This document shows, piece after piece, positions 5,787 through 12,250 of a DNA stretch of 12,250 nucleotides. Origin of the DNA: Fidelibacterota bacterium (lineage in GTDB: Bacteria > Bipolaricaulota > Bipolaricaulia > Bipolaricaulales > Bipolaricaulaceae); the NCBI GenBank assembly GCA_024277405.1, contig JAJRVI010000090.1:1-12250 (forward strand), written 5' to 3'. Under the pieces are notes generated by a model that had not been told where the DNA came from, did no database searches, and worked only from the letters and a program-made list of their open reading frames with translations. The stretch's first letter is position 1; every line of letters starts with the position of its first letter. A program made the translations under genes and the position numbers.

Positions 5787-6386
5787 GTGGGGACCGCGAT
5801 GAAGAGGTTCCTATTGGCCGCGCTCCTACTCGCCTGCGGGGCGTTGGTCCCCGCCCAGCCCCCCAGGGACATGGGGGGGCCGAGCGGGGGGCTCGCCGAT
5901 CAGGCCATCTCCCTGGCCCGGGAGCTCCGGCTCGCCATGTACTACGCCGCGCTGGCCGTTTACGCCCCGACCCCGGCGGACCAGCGCCTGTACGCCCAAC
6001 AGGTGGTGAACCTCATCGAGGGTGAGGAGGGGGACCATTTCGTGGCCGTTCCCCCGGCGGAGCCCCCGCTGCCGGGAATGCTCACGCGGTTGAACCTGAT
6101 CGGAGGGGGGCTTCCCCCGGAGGCCCCGCCGCCGAAGAGGCGTGCGCTCTCGTTGATACTGAACAATATCCGCTCTTTCCTGAAGTTCGCCCTGGACGAG
6201 GCCCTGGCCGCCCTACGCCGGGACGACATCGCCACGGGGGGCGCGCACATGCGCAAGGCGTTCGCGTTCCTGTACGCCGCTTGGGGAGTGGAGGTGGATA
6301 CCCCTTACCTCGGCGGGATGTGGCTCCTCCTGCGCCATCTGGGGTACGCCCAACACCCCGCGCCTCCCGCGGGGCCACGCCCTTAA
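5787..6386 (+). CDS. Exported protein of unknown function, possible lipoprotein
   Basis: A 199-residue protein with a signal peptide: basic KR at 6-7, hydrophobic core FLLAALLLACGALVPA, then QPP. It can be read as type I cleavage after the Ala of VPA, or as a lipobox variant LLAC. The mature part begins QPP and carries helical segments, including LADQAISLARELRLAMYYAALAVY, a conserved-looking YAQQVVNLIEGEEGDHF, and a second helical half, ILNNIRSFLKFALDEALAALRR. A Pro-rich linker joins the halves. I recall similar heme-free exported proteins with H/Q-x-VVNLIEG motifs in other uncultured bacteria, but cannot name a family. GTG 5787 is preferred over ATG 5799 because GGAGGG lies 6 nt before it. 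It follows the membrane regulator by 27 bp and may be both co-transcribed with it and separately controlled. Its TAA overlaps the histidine kinase TAA on the opposite strand at a TTAA palindrome. Confidence 0.8.
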   Translation: MGTAMKRFLLAALLLACGALVPAQPPRDMGGPSGGLADQAISLARELRLAMYYAALAVYAPTPADQRLYAQQVVNLIEGEEGDHFVAVPPAEPPLPGMLTRLNLIGGGLPPEAPPPKRRALSLILNNIRSFLKFALDEALAALRRDDIATGGAHMRKAFAFLYAAWGVEVDTPYLGGMWLLLRHLGYAQHPAPPAGPRP

Positions 6387-7747
6387 CGGGCCTTGAGGGG
6401 GAGCGAAAACCGGATCGTGGTCCCTTCGCCGACGGCGCTCTCCGCCCAGATCCTCCCGCCGTGCGCTTCCACGATGGCCTTGGCGATGGCGAGGCCGAGC
6501 CCGGACCCCTCCTCGTTCCGTGAGCGGTCCACCTTGTAGAAGCGCTCGAAGATGTGGGGGAGGTCCTCGGGGGGGATCCCCGGTCCGCGGTCGCGTACCG
6601 AGACCACGGCCTCCTCCCCCCTCGCTTCGGCGGCCACCGTGACCGTGCTTTCGGGGGGCGCGTAACGGATGGCGTTGGCGAGGATGTTCCCCAACACCTG
6701 ACGGATCCTCCGGGGGTCGGCCTCCACGGGGAGGCCCCGTTGGGCCCGGACCTCGAGCTCGACCCCCTCCTCCGCGGCCACGGGGCGGACCGCATCGCAG
6801 ACGCGTTCCACCAGACCCCCCAGGTCGAACTCCTCCGTCTCCAGGGGGAGGGTGCCGGCCTCGGCTAAGGTCAACTCGCGCAGGTCCTCCACGAGCTTTC
6901 CGAGTTGGAGGGTCTCCTCGTAGACCGGCGCCAGGGACTCGGGGGTAAGGGGGAAGATCCCGTCCAGCATGGCCTCGAGGTTTCCCTGGATCACGGTGAG
7001 CGGTGTGCGCAGCTCGTGGGCGATGTCGGCGAGGAGGTTACGCCGCGCGCGTTCGGAGCGCTGCAGGGCCTCGGCCATGCGGTTGAACGCCTGGGCGAGC
7101 TTCCCCATCTCGTCCCGGGCCCGGACGTGCACCCGGTGGGCGAGGTCGCCCGCGGCGATCCGCTCGGTGGCCCTGATCAGCCGCCGCAGGGGCGAGGACA
7201 GCTGCCAGGCCAGCATCGCCCCCAGGATCCCCGCGGCGGCGACCCCGATGGCCATCCCCACCAGGGATGCGTTGCGCACCGACTCCAGGAACCCCTCCTC
7301 CAGTGGGCCGAGCTCGCCCCGCAGGGGCACCAGCGCGCCCACCACCTCGCCCCCCACCTCCACGGGGATGCTGTACCGCAGGCGATCCGGGGGGACACGT
7401 TCCCCGGGGATCCCGCGCCCCTTCTGGCAGGCGATCACCCGTCCCTCGGTGTCCACCAGGGCGTACTGGCTCATGGGTCCCGCTTGGCGGATCACCCCGC
7501 CGGCCCATTTGAGGTTTATCTCCAGGGTGAAGAACCGCTCCACCCCATCCCACGAGCGGTTCTTGGCCCAGAAGGCCCCCAGCAGCTCCGCCACCTCCTT
7601 GGCGTGGGCCTCGCGGGTCTTGGCGAGGTAGAGGTCGAAGCGCCCGTGGATGCCCCACGTGGTGAAGAAGTACGTCCCCCCCACCGCCACCAACACCACG
7701 GCCACCATGGCCAGGACGAGCTTCCAGCTGAACGACATGGTCCTCAC
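6383..7747 (-). CDS. Sensor histidine kinase (HAMP, HisKA, HATPase_c)
   Basis: A complete, apparently functional 454-residue kinase. TM1 is at about 9-31, followed by an extracytoplasmic sensor of about 125 residues (32-158) with a Cache/PAS-like YALVDTEGRVIA stretch. TM2 lies at about 160-183 and HAMP at about 184-236. The H-box is LLADIAHELRTPL with phospho-accepting H244. The ATPase domain has the N-box NILANAIRYAP (N354, N358), G1 DRGPGI (386-391), F-box IFERFYKVD and G2 GSGLGLAIAK. It should autophosphorylate in response to an envelope signal and pass phosphate to the regulator encoded just upstream. The GTG start overlaps the regulator stop (GTGA); ATG 7738 is an alternative preceded by GAGG. 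BaeS/PhoR-like in general layout; the signal is unknown. Confidence 0.93.
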   Translation of the reverse strand: MRTMSFSWKLVLAMVAVVLVAVGGTYFFTTWGIHGRFDLYLAKTREAHAKEVAELLGAFWAKNRSWDGVERFFTLEINLKWAGGVIRQAGPMSQYALVDTEGRVIACQKGRGIPGERVPPDRLRYSIPVEVGGEVVGALVPLRGELGPLEEGFLESVRNASLVGMAIGVAAAGILGAMLAWQLSSPLRRLIRATERIAAGDLAHRVHVRARDEMGKLAQAFNRMAEALQRSERARRNLLADIAHELRTPLTVIQGNLEAMLDGIFPLTPESLAPVYEETLQLGKLVEDLRELTLAEAGTLPLETEEFDLGGLVERVCDAVRPVAAEEGVELEVRAQRGLPVEADPRRIRQVLGNILANAIRYAPPESTVTVAAEARGEEAVVSVRDRGPGIPPEDLPHIFERFYKVDRSRNEEGSGLGLAIAKAIVEAHGGRIWAESAVGEGTTIRFSLPLKAR

Positions 7748-8424
7748 CCGCCCGCCTGGAATTTGTAGCCCACCCCATGCACGGTGAGGATGAACTCGGG
7801 GTTCTTGGGGTCGCGTTCGATCTTGTGGCGGAGGTTCTTGATGTGGGAGTCGATGGTGCGGGGGAACGAGGCGTACGAGCGCTCCTGTACCGCGGCGAGG
7901 AGTTCCCGGCGCGTGAAGACCTTCCCGGGGTGGCGGGCGAGGTGCGCCAGGAGATCGAACTCGATGGGGGTGAGATCCACGGGGCTCCCGTCCAGTCGCA
8001 CCTCCCGTGAGGCGAGATCGATCTCCAGGGGACCATAGGTGAGCTTCTCCGGCTCCCGCAGCCCCTCCGCCCGACGGAGCACCGCCCGCACCCGGGCGGC
8101 GAGCTCCCGCAACGAGAAGGGCTTCGTCACGTAATCATCCGCCCCGAGCTCCAATCCCGCCACCCGATCCGCCTCCTCCGAAAGCGCGGTGAGCATGATG
8201 ATGGGGACGTCCGATTCCCGGCGTATCCTGCGGGCGAGCTCCAGGCCGTGGAGCTTGGGGAGCATGAGGTCGAGGATGATCAGGTCGGGTCCGAGGTCCT
8301 TGTACAGCCGCCAGCCCTCCTCGCCGTCGAACGCCACCTCCACCCGGTATCCCTCGCGCATGAGGTAGGCCTGCACCATGCGGGCGATCTCGCGTTCGTC
8401 CTCCACCAAAAGGATCGTTTTCAT
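7744..8424 (-). CDS. OmpR-family DNA-binding response regulator
   Basis: A 226-residue two-domain regulator. The receiver has all functional residues: E8/D9 (VEDE), phospho-acceptor D52 (LIILDLMLPKLHG), T79 (IIMLTA) and K101 (DYVTKPFS). A winged-helix DNA-binding domain follows from about 128, with LTPIEFDLLAHLARHPGKVFTR, TIDSHIKNLRHKIE and a terminal HGVGYKF. ATG 8424 gives a normal N-terminus; the frame is open farther upstream but codes nothing receiver-like there. The start has no Shine-Dalgarno sequence, and TATACT lies 8 nt before it, suggesting leaderless mRNA. It overlaps the kinase gene by 4 bp (GTGA), so the two form a classical pair. It probably regulates its own promoter and perhaps the divergent acyl-CoA synthetase operon through the repeats between them. 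Confidence 0.94.
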   Translation of the reverse strand: MKTILLVEDEREIARMVQAYLMREGYRVEVAFDGEEGWRLYKDLGPDLIILDLMLPKLHGLELARRIRRESDVPIIMLTALSEEADRVAGLELGADDYVTKPFSLRELAARVRAVLRRAEGLREPEKLTYGPLEIDLASREVRLDGSPVDLTPIEFDLLAHLARHPGKVFTRRELLAAVQERSYASFPRTIDSHIKNLRHKIERDPKNPEFILTVHGVGYKFQAGG

Positions 8425-8432
8425 GGCGAAAA

Positions 8433-8461
8433 AGTATACAGGGGCAATCGGGGATCGCCCC
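8433..8461 (-). promoter_or_regulatory. Leaderless -10 box of the two-component operon with adjacent inverted repeat
   Basis: The minus strand reads TATACT (8438-8433), then 8 nt and ATG 8424. Where a -35 should be, there is instead an imperfect palindrome, GGGGCAAT (8441-8448) and ATCGCCCC (8454-8461), with one mismatch. No good -35 is visible, so the promoter may need an activator, possibly the encoded regulator itself. Confidence 0.5.
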
Positions 8462-8520
8462 TGGAGTTCCCTATGACCTCGATGCGGGCTCTTGCGCATC
8501 CCCATTCTCCCCCCTTCCTC

Positions 8521-8553
8521 TGCAGGGGGCGTGCAGGGGTTGCGCAGATTCTG
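8521..8553 (+). promoter_or_regulatory. Three 11-bp direct repeats, candidate response-regulator box
   Basis: TGCAGGGGGCG, TGCAGGGGTTG and CGCAGATTCTG follow one another without gaps at 11-bp periodicity; the first two share TGCAGGGG and all three share GCAG. This is the arrangement expected for OmpR/PhoB-family binding and it overlaps the -35 of the synthetase promoter. The OmpR-family regulator encoded at 8424 is the obvious candidate to bind. The third repeat is degenerate. Confidence 0.45.
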
Positions 8554-8569
8554 TGGAGGCACTTAAGAT
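8540..8569 (+). promoter_or_regulatory. Leaderless promoter of the acyl-CoA synthetase operon
   Basis: TTGCGC (8540-8545), an 18-bp spacer and TAAGAT (8564-8569) are followed by ATG 8578, 8 nt after the -10 box. There is no ribosome-binding site in the interval, so the transcript would begin at or beside the start codon. Confidence 0.5.
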
Positions 8570-8577
8570 GGGTTGAC

Positions 8578-10665
8578 ATGGGAATTGAAGGCCTCCTTTA
8601 CCCGCGGTCGGCGGCCCTGATCGGGGCATCCCCCAAGGAGGGAAAACTCGGCAACGTCCTTTTCAAGAACATGGCGAGCTTCCCCGGCCGGTTCTACCCG
8701 GTGAACCCCAAGTACGGGGAGATCGGGGGGGTGAGGTGCTACCCCAGCGTGAGCGCCCTCCCCGAGGTGCCGGACATGGCGGTGGTGATCATCCCGGCCG
8801 ATCCCGCCTTGCGGGTCATCGAGGAATGCGGCCGCGTGGGGATAAAGAACGTGGTCGTCATCACCGCGGGCTTCAAGGAATCGGGGCCCGAGGGGGCGAT
8901 GCGGGAAAGGCGGCTCGTGGAGATCGCCGAAAGGTACGGGATCAACGTCCTCGGGCCGAACTGTTTCGGGCTCATCTCCACGGAGGCCGGGTTGAACGCG
9001 ACCTTCGCCGTGCGGGGGGCCCTCCCCGGCAACATCGCGTTCCTCTCGCAGTCCGGCGCCTTCTGCACCTCGGTCCTGGACTGGGCGTGGAAGGAAAAGC
9101 TCGGCTTCTCCCACTTCGTCTCGCTCGGCAACAAGGCCGTCCTGAACGAGGCCCATTTCCTGCGCCCCTTCGCCGAGGATCCGGACACGAAGGTGATCGT
9201 GGCGTACCTGGAGGGGATCTCCGATGGGGGGGCCTTCATCCGCATCGCCCGGGAGGTGGTGAAGACCACCCCCATCGTGATCCTGAAGGCGGGGCGCACC
9301 GAGGCCGGGGCCCGGGCGGTCTCCTCCCACACTGGGACCCTGGCAGGCTCCGACGCCGCTTATGAAGCGGCCTTCAGGAAGTGCGGCGTGATCCGGGCCC
9401 GGAACGTGGAGGAGCTGTTCGACTACGCCTACGCCCTGGCCAAGCAGCCCGCCCCCAAGGGCAGGCGCGTGGGGGTGATGACCAACGCCGGCGGGGCAGG
9501 GGTGATGGCGAGCGACGCGGTGGAGGAGCACGGGCTGGAATTGGCCCGCTTCTCCGAGGACACGGCCGTGGAGCTGGGGAAGTTCCTGCCCCCCGCGGCC
9601 AACATCTACAACCCGGTGGACGTCCTCGGCGACGCCCACCTCGACCGGTATAAAAAGGCCCTGGACCTGGTGATCGACGATCCCAACGTGGACATGGTGG
9701 TGTCCCTGTCCGCGCCGGCACCCCTCATCTCGTTCGCGGAGCTGGCCCGGGCCGTTGCCGAGGCCATGCGCCGGTCGGGCAAGCCCATCACCGTGAGCTT
9801 CATGGCCGGGGAGCTCGGCGAGGAGGCCGAAGAGGTGCTGCGCGAGGCAGGGATCCCCAGCTACTTCGACCCCTCACGGGCCGTACGCGCCCTGGCGGTC
9901 CTGCGCCGCTACGCGGAGATCAAGGGAAAGGTGTGGGAAGAGCCCCGGGACCTCGCGGCCGACCGGGAGCGGGTGCGGGAGATCTTCGCCCGGGCCCTCG
10001 CGGCGGGGAAGGCCCAGCTCGGCGTGGAGGCGCTGGACGTCCTCGCCGCCTACGGGATCCCGGTGCCCCCTGGAGGGCTCGCCCGGACACCGGAGGAGGC
10101 GGAGGGGATCGCGGAGAGGATCGGCGATCCGGTGGTACTCAAGCTCGTGTCCCCGGACCTCGTCCACAAGACCGAGGTGGGGGGCGTGGTCCTCGGGGTC
10201 CCGGCGCGGGAGGCCGGGAGGCGGGCCGAGGAGATGCTCACCAGGGCCTCCGCCCATTTCCCCCGCGCCCGCATCGAAGGGGTGCTGGTGCAACGGCAGA
10301 TGCCGCCGGGGCAGGAGCTCATCCTGGGCTCCACCCGGGATCCCCAGTTCGGCCCGTTGGTGATGGTAGGGTTCGGGGGGATCTTCGTGGAGGTGCTCCG
10401 GGATGTTGCCTTCGGGATCGCGCCCCTCTCCCCGGGGGAGGCCCGGGAGATGGTGGCGTCCATGCGGGGGTACGCCATCCTCCGCGGCGTCCGGGGGAGG
10501 CCGGGCGTTGATGTGGAGGGGGTGGTCGCGGCCTTGGAGCGGGTCTCGCACCTGGTACACGATTTCCCCGAGATCGTGGAGCTTGATGTGAATCCGCTGC
10601 TGGCCTACCCTGATGGCGTGGTGGCGGTGGACCTGCGGATCACCCTGTCGAAAGGGGAGAGGTGA
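8578..10665 (+). CDS. Acetate--CoA ligase (ADP-forming), fused alpha-beta chain
   Basis: A 695-residue single-chain ADP-forming acyl-CoA synthetase of the succinyl-CoA synthetase superfamily. It converts acyl-CoA, ADP and phosphate to acid, CoA and ATP, giving substrate-level ATP in acetate formation. The CoA-binding domain opens with YPRSAALIGASPKEGKLGN (8-26). The second domain has GPNCFG and AFLSQSGAFCTS. The third carries the phospho-histidine motif VSSHTGTLAGSD with H251. The ATP-grasp beta part follows from about 478, with the second conserved His in SPDLVHKTEVGGV (H530), VGFGGIFVEVLRDVAF, RGVRGRPG and ELDVNPLL. All functional motifs are intact. Acetyl-CoA is the default substrate, but branched-chain or aryl-acyl-CoA isoenzymes look alike. 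ATG 8578 is chosen because the CoA-binding domain begins there and a promoter ends 8 nt upstream. Its stop overlaps the next start (GTGA). Confidence 0.94.
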   Translation: MGIEGLLYPRSAALIGASPKEGKLGNVLFKNMASFPGRFYPVNPKYGEIGGVRCYPSVSALPEVPDMAVVIIPADPALRVIEECGRVGIKNVVVITAGFKESGPEGAMRERRLVEIAERYGINVLGPNCFGLISTEAGLNATFAVRGALPGNIAFLSQSGAFCTSVLDWAWKEKLGFSHFVSLGNKAVLNEAHFLRPFAEDPDTKVIVAYLEGISDGGAFIRIAREVVKTTPIVILKAGRTEAGARAVSSHTGTLAGSDAAYEAAFRKCGVIRARNVEELFDYAYALAKQPAPKGRRVGVMTNAGGAGVMASDAVEEHGLELARFSEDTAVELGKFLPPAANIYNPVDVLGDAHLDRYKKALDLVIDDPNVDMVVSLSAPAPLISFAELARAVAEAMRRSGKPITVSFMAGELGEEAEEVLREAGIPSYFDPSRAVRALAVLRRYAEIKGKVWEEPRDLAADRERVREIFARALAAGKAQLGVEALDVLAAYGIPVPPGGLARTPEEAEGIAERIGDPVVLKLVSPDLVHKTEVGGVVLGVPAREAGRRAEEMLTRASAHFPRARIEGVLVQRQMPPGQELILGSTRDPQFGPLVMVGFGGIFVEVLRDVAFGIAPLSPGEAREMVASMRGYAILRGVRGRPGVDVEGVVAALERVSHLVHDFPEIVELDVNPLLAYPDGVVAVDLRITLSKGER

Positions 10666-11699
10666 GACGCATCTACTTCGCGGCGGTGGAGGAGAAGGCG
10701 GGGAAGACCTCGCTGATCCTGGGGCTCGCGGGGCTCCTCGAGGGAAGCGTGGGGTACCTCAAGCCCGTGGGCCGGGCGAACACTTACCGGGGCGGGCGCC
10801 CCTTCGATCGCGACGGCGAGGTGGCCGCCGAGGTCTTGGGTCTGGGGGATCCAGATCCCCTTGTGCCCCTGATCTCCAGCGATTATCCGCGCTACTGGCG
10901 TCCCCCCGAGGACGCGTGGGACCGGATCCACGGGTCGGCCCGGAACGATGTGGACTGGCTCCTCTTGGAGGGCAGGGAGTGGTTCGGGAGGGGCCTCTTC
11001 TCCGGCCTCAGCGACGGGGAGATCGCCAGGAGGCTCGATGCCGCCCTGGTGCTCATTGGCCAATACGAGGGGGAGGCCTCGGTGGACCGGGTGTTGCGAG
11101 CGGCGGGACTCGCGGGGGAGGCCCTGTGTGGGGTGATCTTCAACGCGGTGAGCGTGGAGACCGAGCTCCCCGAGGTCCGGGGCACCGTGGCCCCCGCCCT
11201 CGAGGAGAGGGGGGTCGCCGTCTTGGGGATCGTCCCCTTCGAGCGGAGGCTGCGCGCGGTGACCATGACCGAGGTGGCCGAGGCGCTGGGGGGTGAGGTC
11301 CTGGTGGAGGGGGACCCGGGGGCGGAGGTGGAGCGGTTCCTGGTGGGGGCGATGAGCGGGGACGCGGCCCTGCGGTATCTCCGGCGCATCCCGGGCAAGC
11401 TGGCCGTGGTCACGGGAGGGGACCGGGCCGATATCCAATCCGCGGCCCTCTCCTGCGAGCGGGTGAGGGGCCTCATCCTCACGGGCTCCCTGCGCCCTGA
11501 GCGCTCCATCCTCGCCCGGGCGGCGGAGCGTGGCGTGCCCGTGATCCTCGTGCCCCAAGACACGATGACCGCCGCGGAGACCGCCGAGGGGCTCGTGGGA
11601 CGGGCGCCGGTGAAGGGGGAACACCTGGAGACGCTGCGCGAGCTCGTGCGGGAAAGCGTGGACGTGGAAAGGTTGGAGGAGCTCACGGCAAGGAGGTGA
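10662..11699 (+). CDS. BioD-like P-loop plus DRTGG-domain protein (phosphotransacetylase N-terminal-like)
   Basis: A 345-residue protein matching the regulatory N-terminal half of long phosphotransacetylases (COG0857) without the catalytic transacetylase domain. The dethiobiotin-synthetase-like part (about 1-200) has a P-loop ending EEKAGKTS (10-17), LLLEGREWFGRG (100-111), LSDGEIARRLDA and GVIFNAV (157-163). The DRTGG domain (about 210-320) shows LAVVTGGDRADIQSAAL (247-263), GLILTGS and GVPVILVPQDTMTAAE. GTG start overlaps the synthetase stop by 4 bp, implying coupled production. Because the catalytic Pta domain is absent and ADP-forming synthetase replaces the Pta/Ack route, I infer a nucleotide-binding regulator or partner of the synthetase. 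True dethiobiotin synthase or CobB/CbiA activity is unlikely given the DRTGG domain. Confidence 0.88.
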   Translation: MRRIYFAAVEEKAGKTSLILGLAGLLEGSVGYLKPVGRANTYRGGRPFDRDGEVAAEVLGLGDPDPLVPLISSDYPRYWRPPEDAWDRIHGSARNDVDWLLLEGREWFGRGLFSGLSDGEIARRLDAALVLIGQYEGEASVDRVLRAAGLAGEALCGVIFNAVSVETELPEVRGTVAPALEERGVAVLGIVPFERRLRAVTMTEVAEALGGEVLVEGDPGAEVERFLVGAMSGDAALRYLRRIPGKLAVVTGGDRADIQSAALSCERVRGLILTGSLRPERSILARAAERGVPVILVPQDTMTAAETAEGLVGRAPVKGEHLETLRELVRESVDVERLEELTARR

Positions 11700-11700
11700 T
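11690..11700 (+). promoter_or_regulatory. Ribosome-binding site of the Mth938-domain gene
   Basis: AAGGAGGTGAT is a full-length match to the anti-SD and overlaps the stop codon of the DRTGG gene. Its GGAGG core ends 9 nt before GTG 11706, which fixes this start. Confidence 0.75.
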
Positions 11701-11705
11701 GGGCT

Positions 11706-12047
11706 GTGCGGCTCTCCGATTATCGCTTCGGGTCCGTGAGCGTGGACGGGGTTCCCTACACCGAGGACATCCAGGTCCTCCCGGATGGGGCCGTTAAGAG
11801 CTGGTGGAGAAAGGAAGGGCACAGGGTGCTCCCCGACGACCTTCAGGACGCCCTGGCGGCGAACCCGGAGCTCGTGATCATCGGCACCGGCTACGGGGGA
11901 CGGGTGGAGATCTCCCCCGAGGCCAGGGCGCTCCTTGCGGAGCGGGGCATAGAGCTGCTGGCGCTGAAGACGTCGGAGGCGGTGGAGGCCTACAACGAGC
12001 TCGCGCCCAAGCGGAGGGCCTGCGCCCTCCTCCACCTCACCTGCTGA
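11706..12047 (+). CDS. Mth938-like domain protein (DUF498 family)
   Basis: A 113-residue single-domain protein of the Mth938/DUF498 family (COG1504), also found in human AAMDC and NDUFAF3. Family landmarks are the N-terminal FGSVSVDGVPYTEDIQVLPDG stretch, SWWRKEGHRV, the conserved core LVIIGTGYGG at about residues 57-66 followed by VEISPEA, and the end T.EAVEAYNEL...RRACALLHLTC. The fold is known but no enzymatic activity is established. It is the third gene of the synthetase operon, 6 bp after the DRTGG gene, with a strong Shine-Dalgarno site. The terminal H-L-T-C ends in a cysteine, as in related proteins from memory. A role in assembly or regulation of the neighbouring metabolic enzymes is only a guess. 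Confidence 0.87.
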   Translation: MRLSDYRFGSVSVDGVPYTEDIQVLPDGAVKSWWRKEGHRVLPDDLQDALAANPELVIIGTGYGGRVEISPEARALLAERGIELLALKTSEAVEAYNELAPKRRACALLHLTC

Positions 12048-12052
12048 GGCCT

Positions 12053-12073
12053 CACCGGGGAGGGCGTCCGGTG
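12053..12073. repeat. Short inverted repeat between convergent genes
   Basis: CACCGG (12053-12058) and CCGGTG (12068-12073) could form a 6-bp stem with a 9-nt loop in the 36-bp gap between the Mth938-domain gene and the convergent aminotransferase gene. Without a T tract on either strand it is at best a weak terminator. Confidence 0.25.
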
Positions 12074-12083
12074 TCCCTGGGAT

Positions 12084-12250
12084 TCACCTCAGACCGAACT
12101 TTTTCTCCGCGGACGTGAAGGCCGCGTCGAAGATCTCCAGCGCCCTGTCGATCGTGGATTCCCGGATCGTAAGTGGGGGGATGAGTTGGAAGCGGTTGTG
12201 GAAGTAACCGCCCTTCTCGAACACCATCCCGGCCTTCACACACTCGTCCA
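12084..12250 (-). CDS. Class III (PLP-dependent) aminotransferase, C-terminal end
   Basis: The gene leaves the window on the right, so only its last 54 residues are visible, read leftward to TGA at 12086-12084. They run DECVKAGMVFEKGGYFHNR, then FQLIPPLTIRESTIDRALEIF and FDAAFTSAEKKFGLR. The G-(M/V)-(V/L)-F...GGY..N...(I/L).PPL.I followed by a final helix is the typical ending of class III aminotransferases (4-aminobutyrate, acetylornithine, alanine-glyoxylate and relatives). The PLP-binding Lys is outside the window, so substrate cannot be assigned. It converges on the synthetase operon with a 36-bp gap. Confidence 0.75.
   Translation of the reverse strand, partial: DECVKAGMVFEKGGYFHNRFQLIPPLTIRESTIDRALEIFDAAFTSAEKKFGLR

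Noticed and set aside
8441..8461. Transcription terminator in the 8425-8577 intergenic region
   Set aside because: The palindrome lies directly upstream of a -10 box in a divergent region, where no transcript is expected to end; an operator is more likely.
8248..8577. Extended N-terminus for the acyl-CoA synthetase
   Set aside because: The frame is open upstream but covers the response-regulator gene and promoter region, and the family's CoA-binding domain begins right at ATG 8578.
10662..11699. Dethiobiotin synthase (BioD) or cobyrinate diamide synthase
   Set aside because: The N-terminal P-loop domain is similar, but the C-terminal DRTGG domain and acyl-CoA synthetase context point to the phosphotransacetylase-type regulatory family.
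10605..12035. 476-codon minus-strand open frame opposite the DRTGG and Mth938 genes
   Set aside because: No recognisable domain and His/Pro/Arg-rich; both genes on the other strand have family motifs, overlaps and RBSs.

Overview
The window is GC-rich, gene-dense bacterial DNA with short or overlapping gene junctions and many GTG starts. It has no RNA genes, CRISPR arrays or mobile elements that I could see. A THEP1-type NTPase, a single-chain ADP-forming acetyl-CoA synthetase next to a BioD/DRTGG protein, and promoters placed about one helical turn before start codons suggest an uncultured, probably thermophilic bacterium. Candidatus Bipolaricaulota/Acetothermia is my best guess and Deinococcota-like lineages are an alternative. 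This is inference; no marker gene is present.

Layout. (1) 1-2362, plus strand: the end of a short-chain dehydrogenase, a xylose-isomerase-like TIM-barrel protein and an MFS transporter, overlapping as one operon. (2) 2339-3901: a conserved protein of unknown function (minus) diverges from a THEP1 NTPase (plus), which is followed at once by a stand-alone CheY/Rcp1-like receiver with cysteine at the phospho-acceptor position. A strong hairpin closes the region. (3) 3979-6386: a membrane-spanning regulator (TM, extracytoplasmic domain, TM, OmpR-type winged helix; no kinase and no receiver) sits between two genes for exported helical proteins. Tandem TTGA(C/T) motifs in 11-12 bp register lie upstream of both exported-protein genes. 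(4) 6383-8424, minus: an ordinary OmpR-family response regulator and HAMP-type histidine kinase in a GTGA-overlapping operon. (5) 8578-12047, plus: ADP-forming acyl-CoA synthetase, BioD-like/DRTGG protein and Mth938-domain protein, apparently one operon. (6) 12084-12250, minus: the C-terminal end of a class III aminotransferase.

How it may work together. Region 3 looks like a self-contained envelope-sensing unit in which one membrane protein both senses outside the membrane and binds DNA to control its two exported neighbours. Region 5 would make ATP from acetyl-CoA (or another acyl-CoA), with the DRTGG protein as a possible nucleotide-responsive partner. Three 11-bp direct repeats between the two-component operon and the synthetase gene could let the neighbouring regulator control it. 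The most unusual items are the inverted-order membrane one-component regulator with its candidate operators, the Asp-to-Cys pseudo-receiver, and the recurring leaderless-type promoters.
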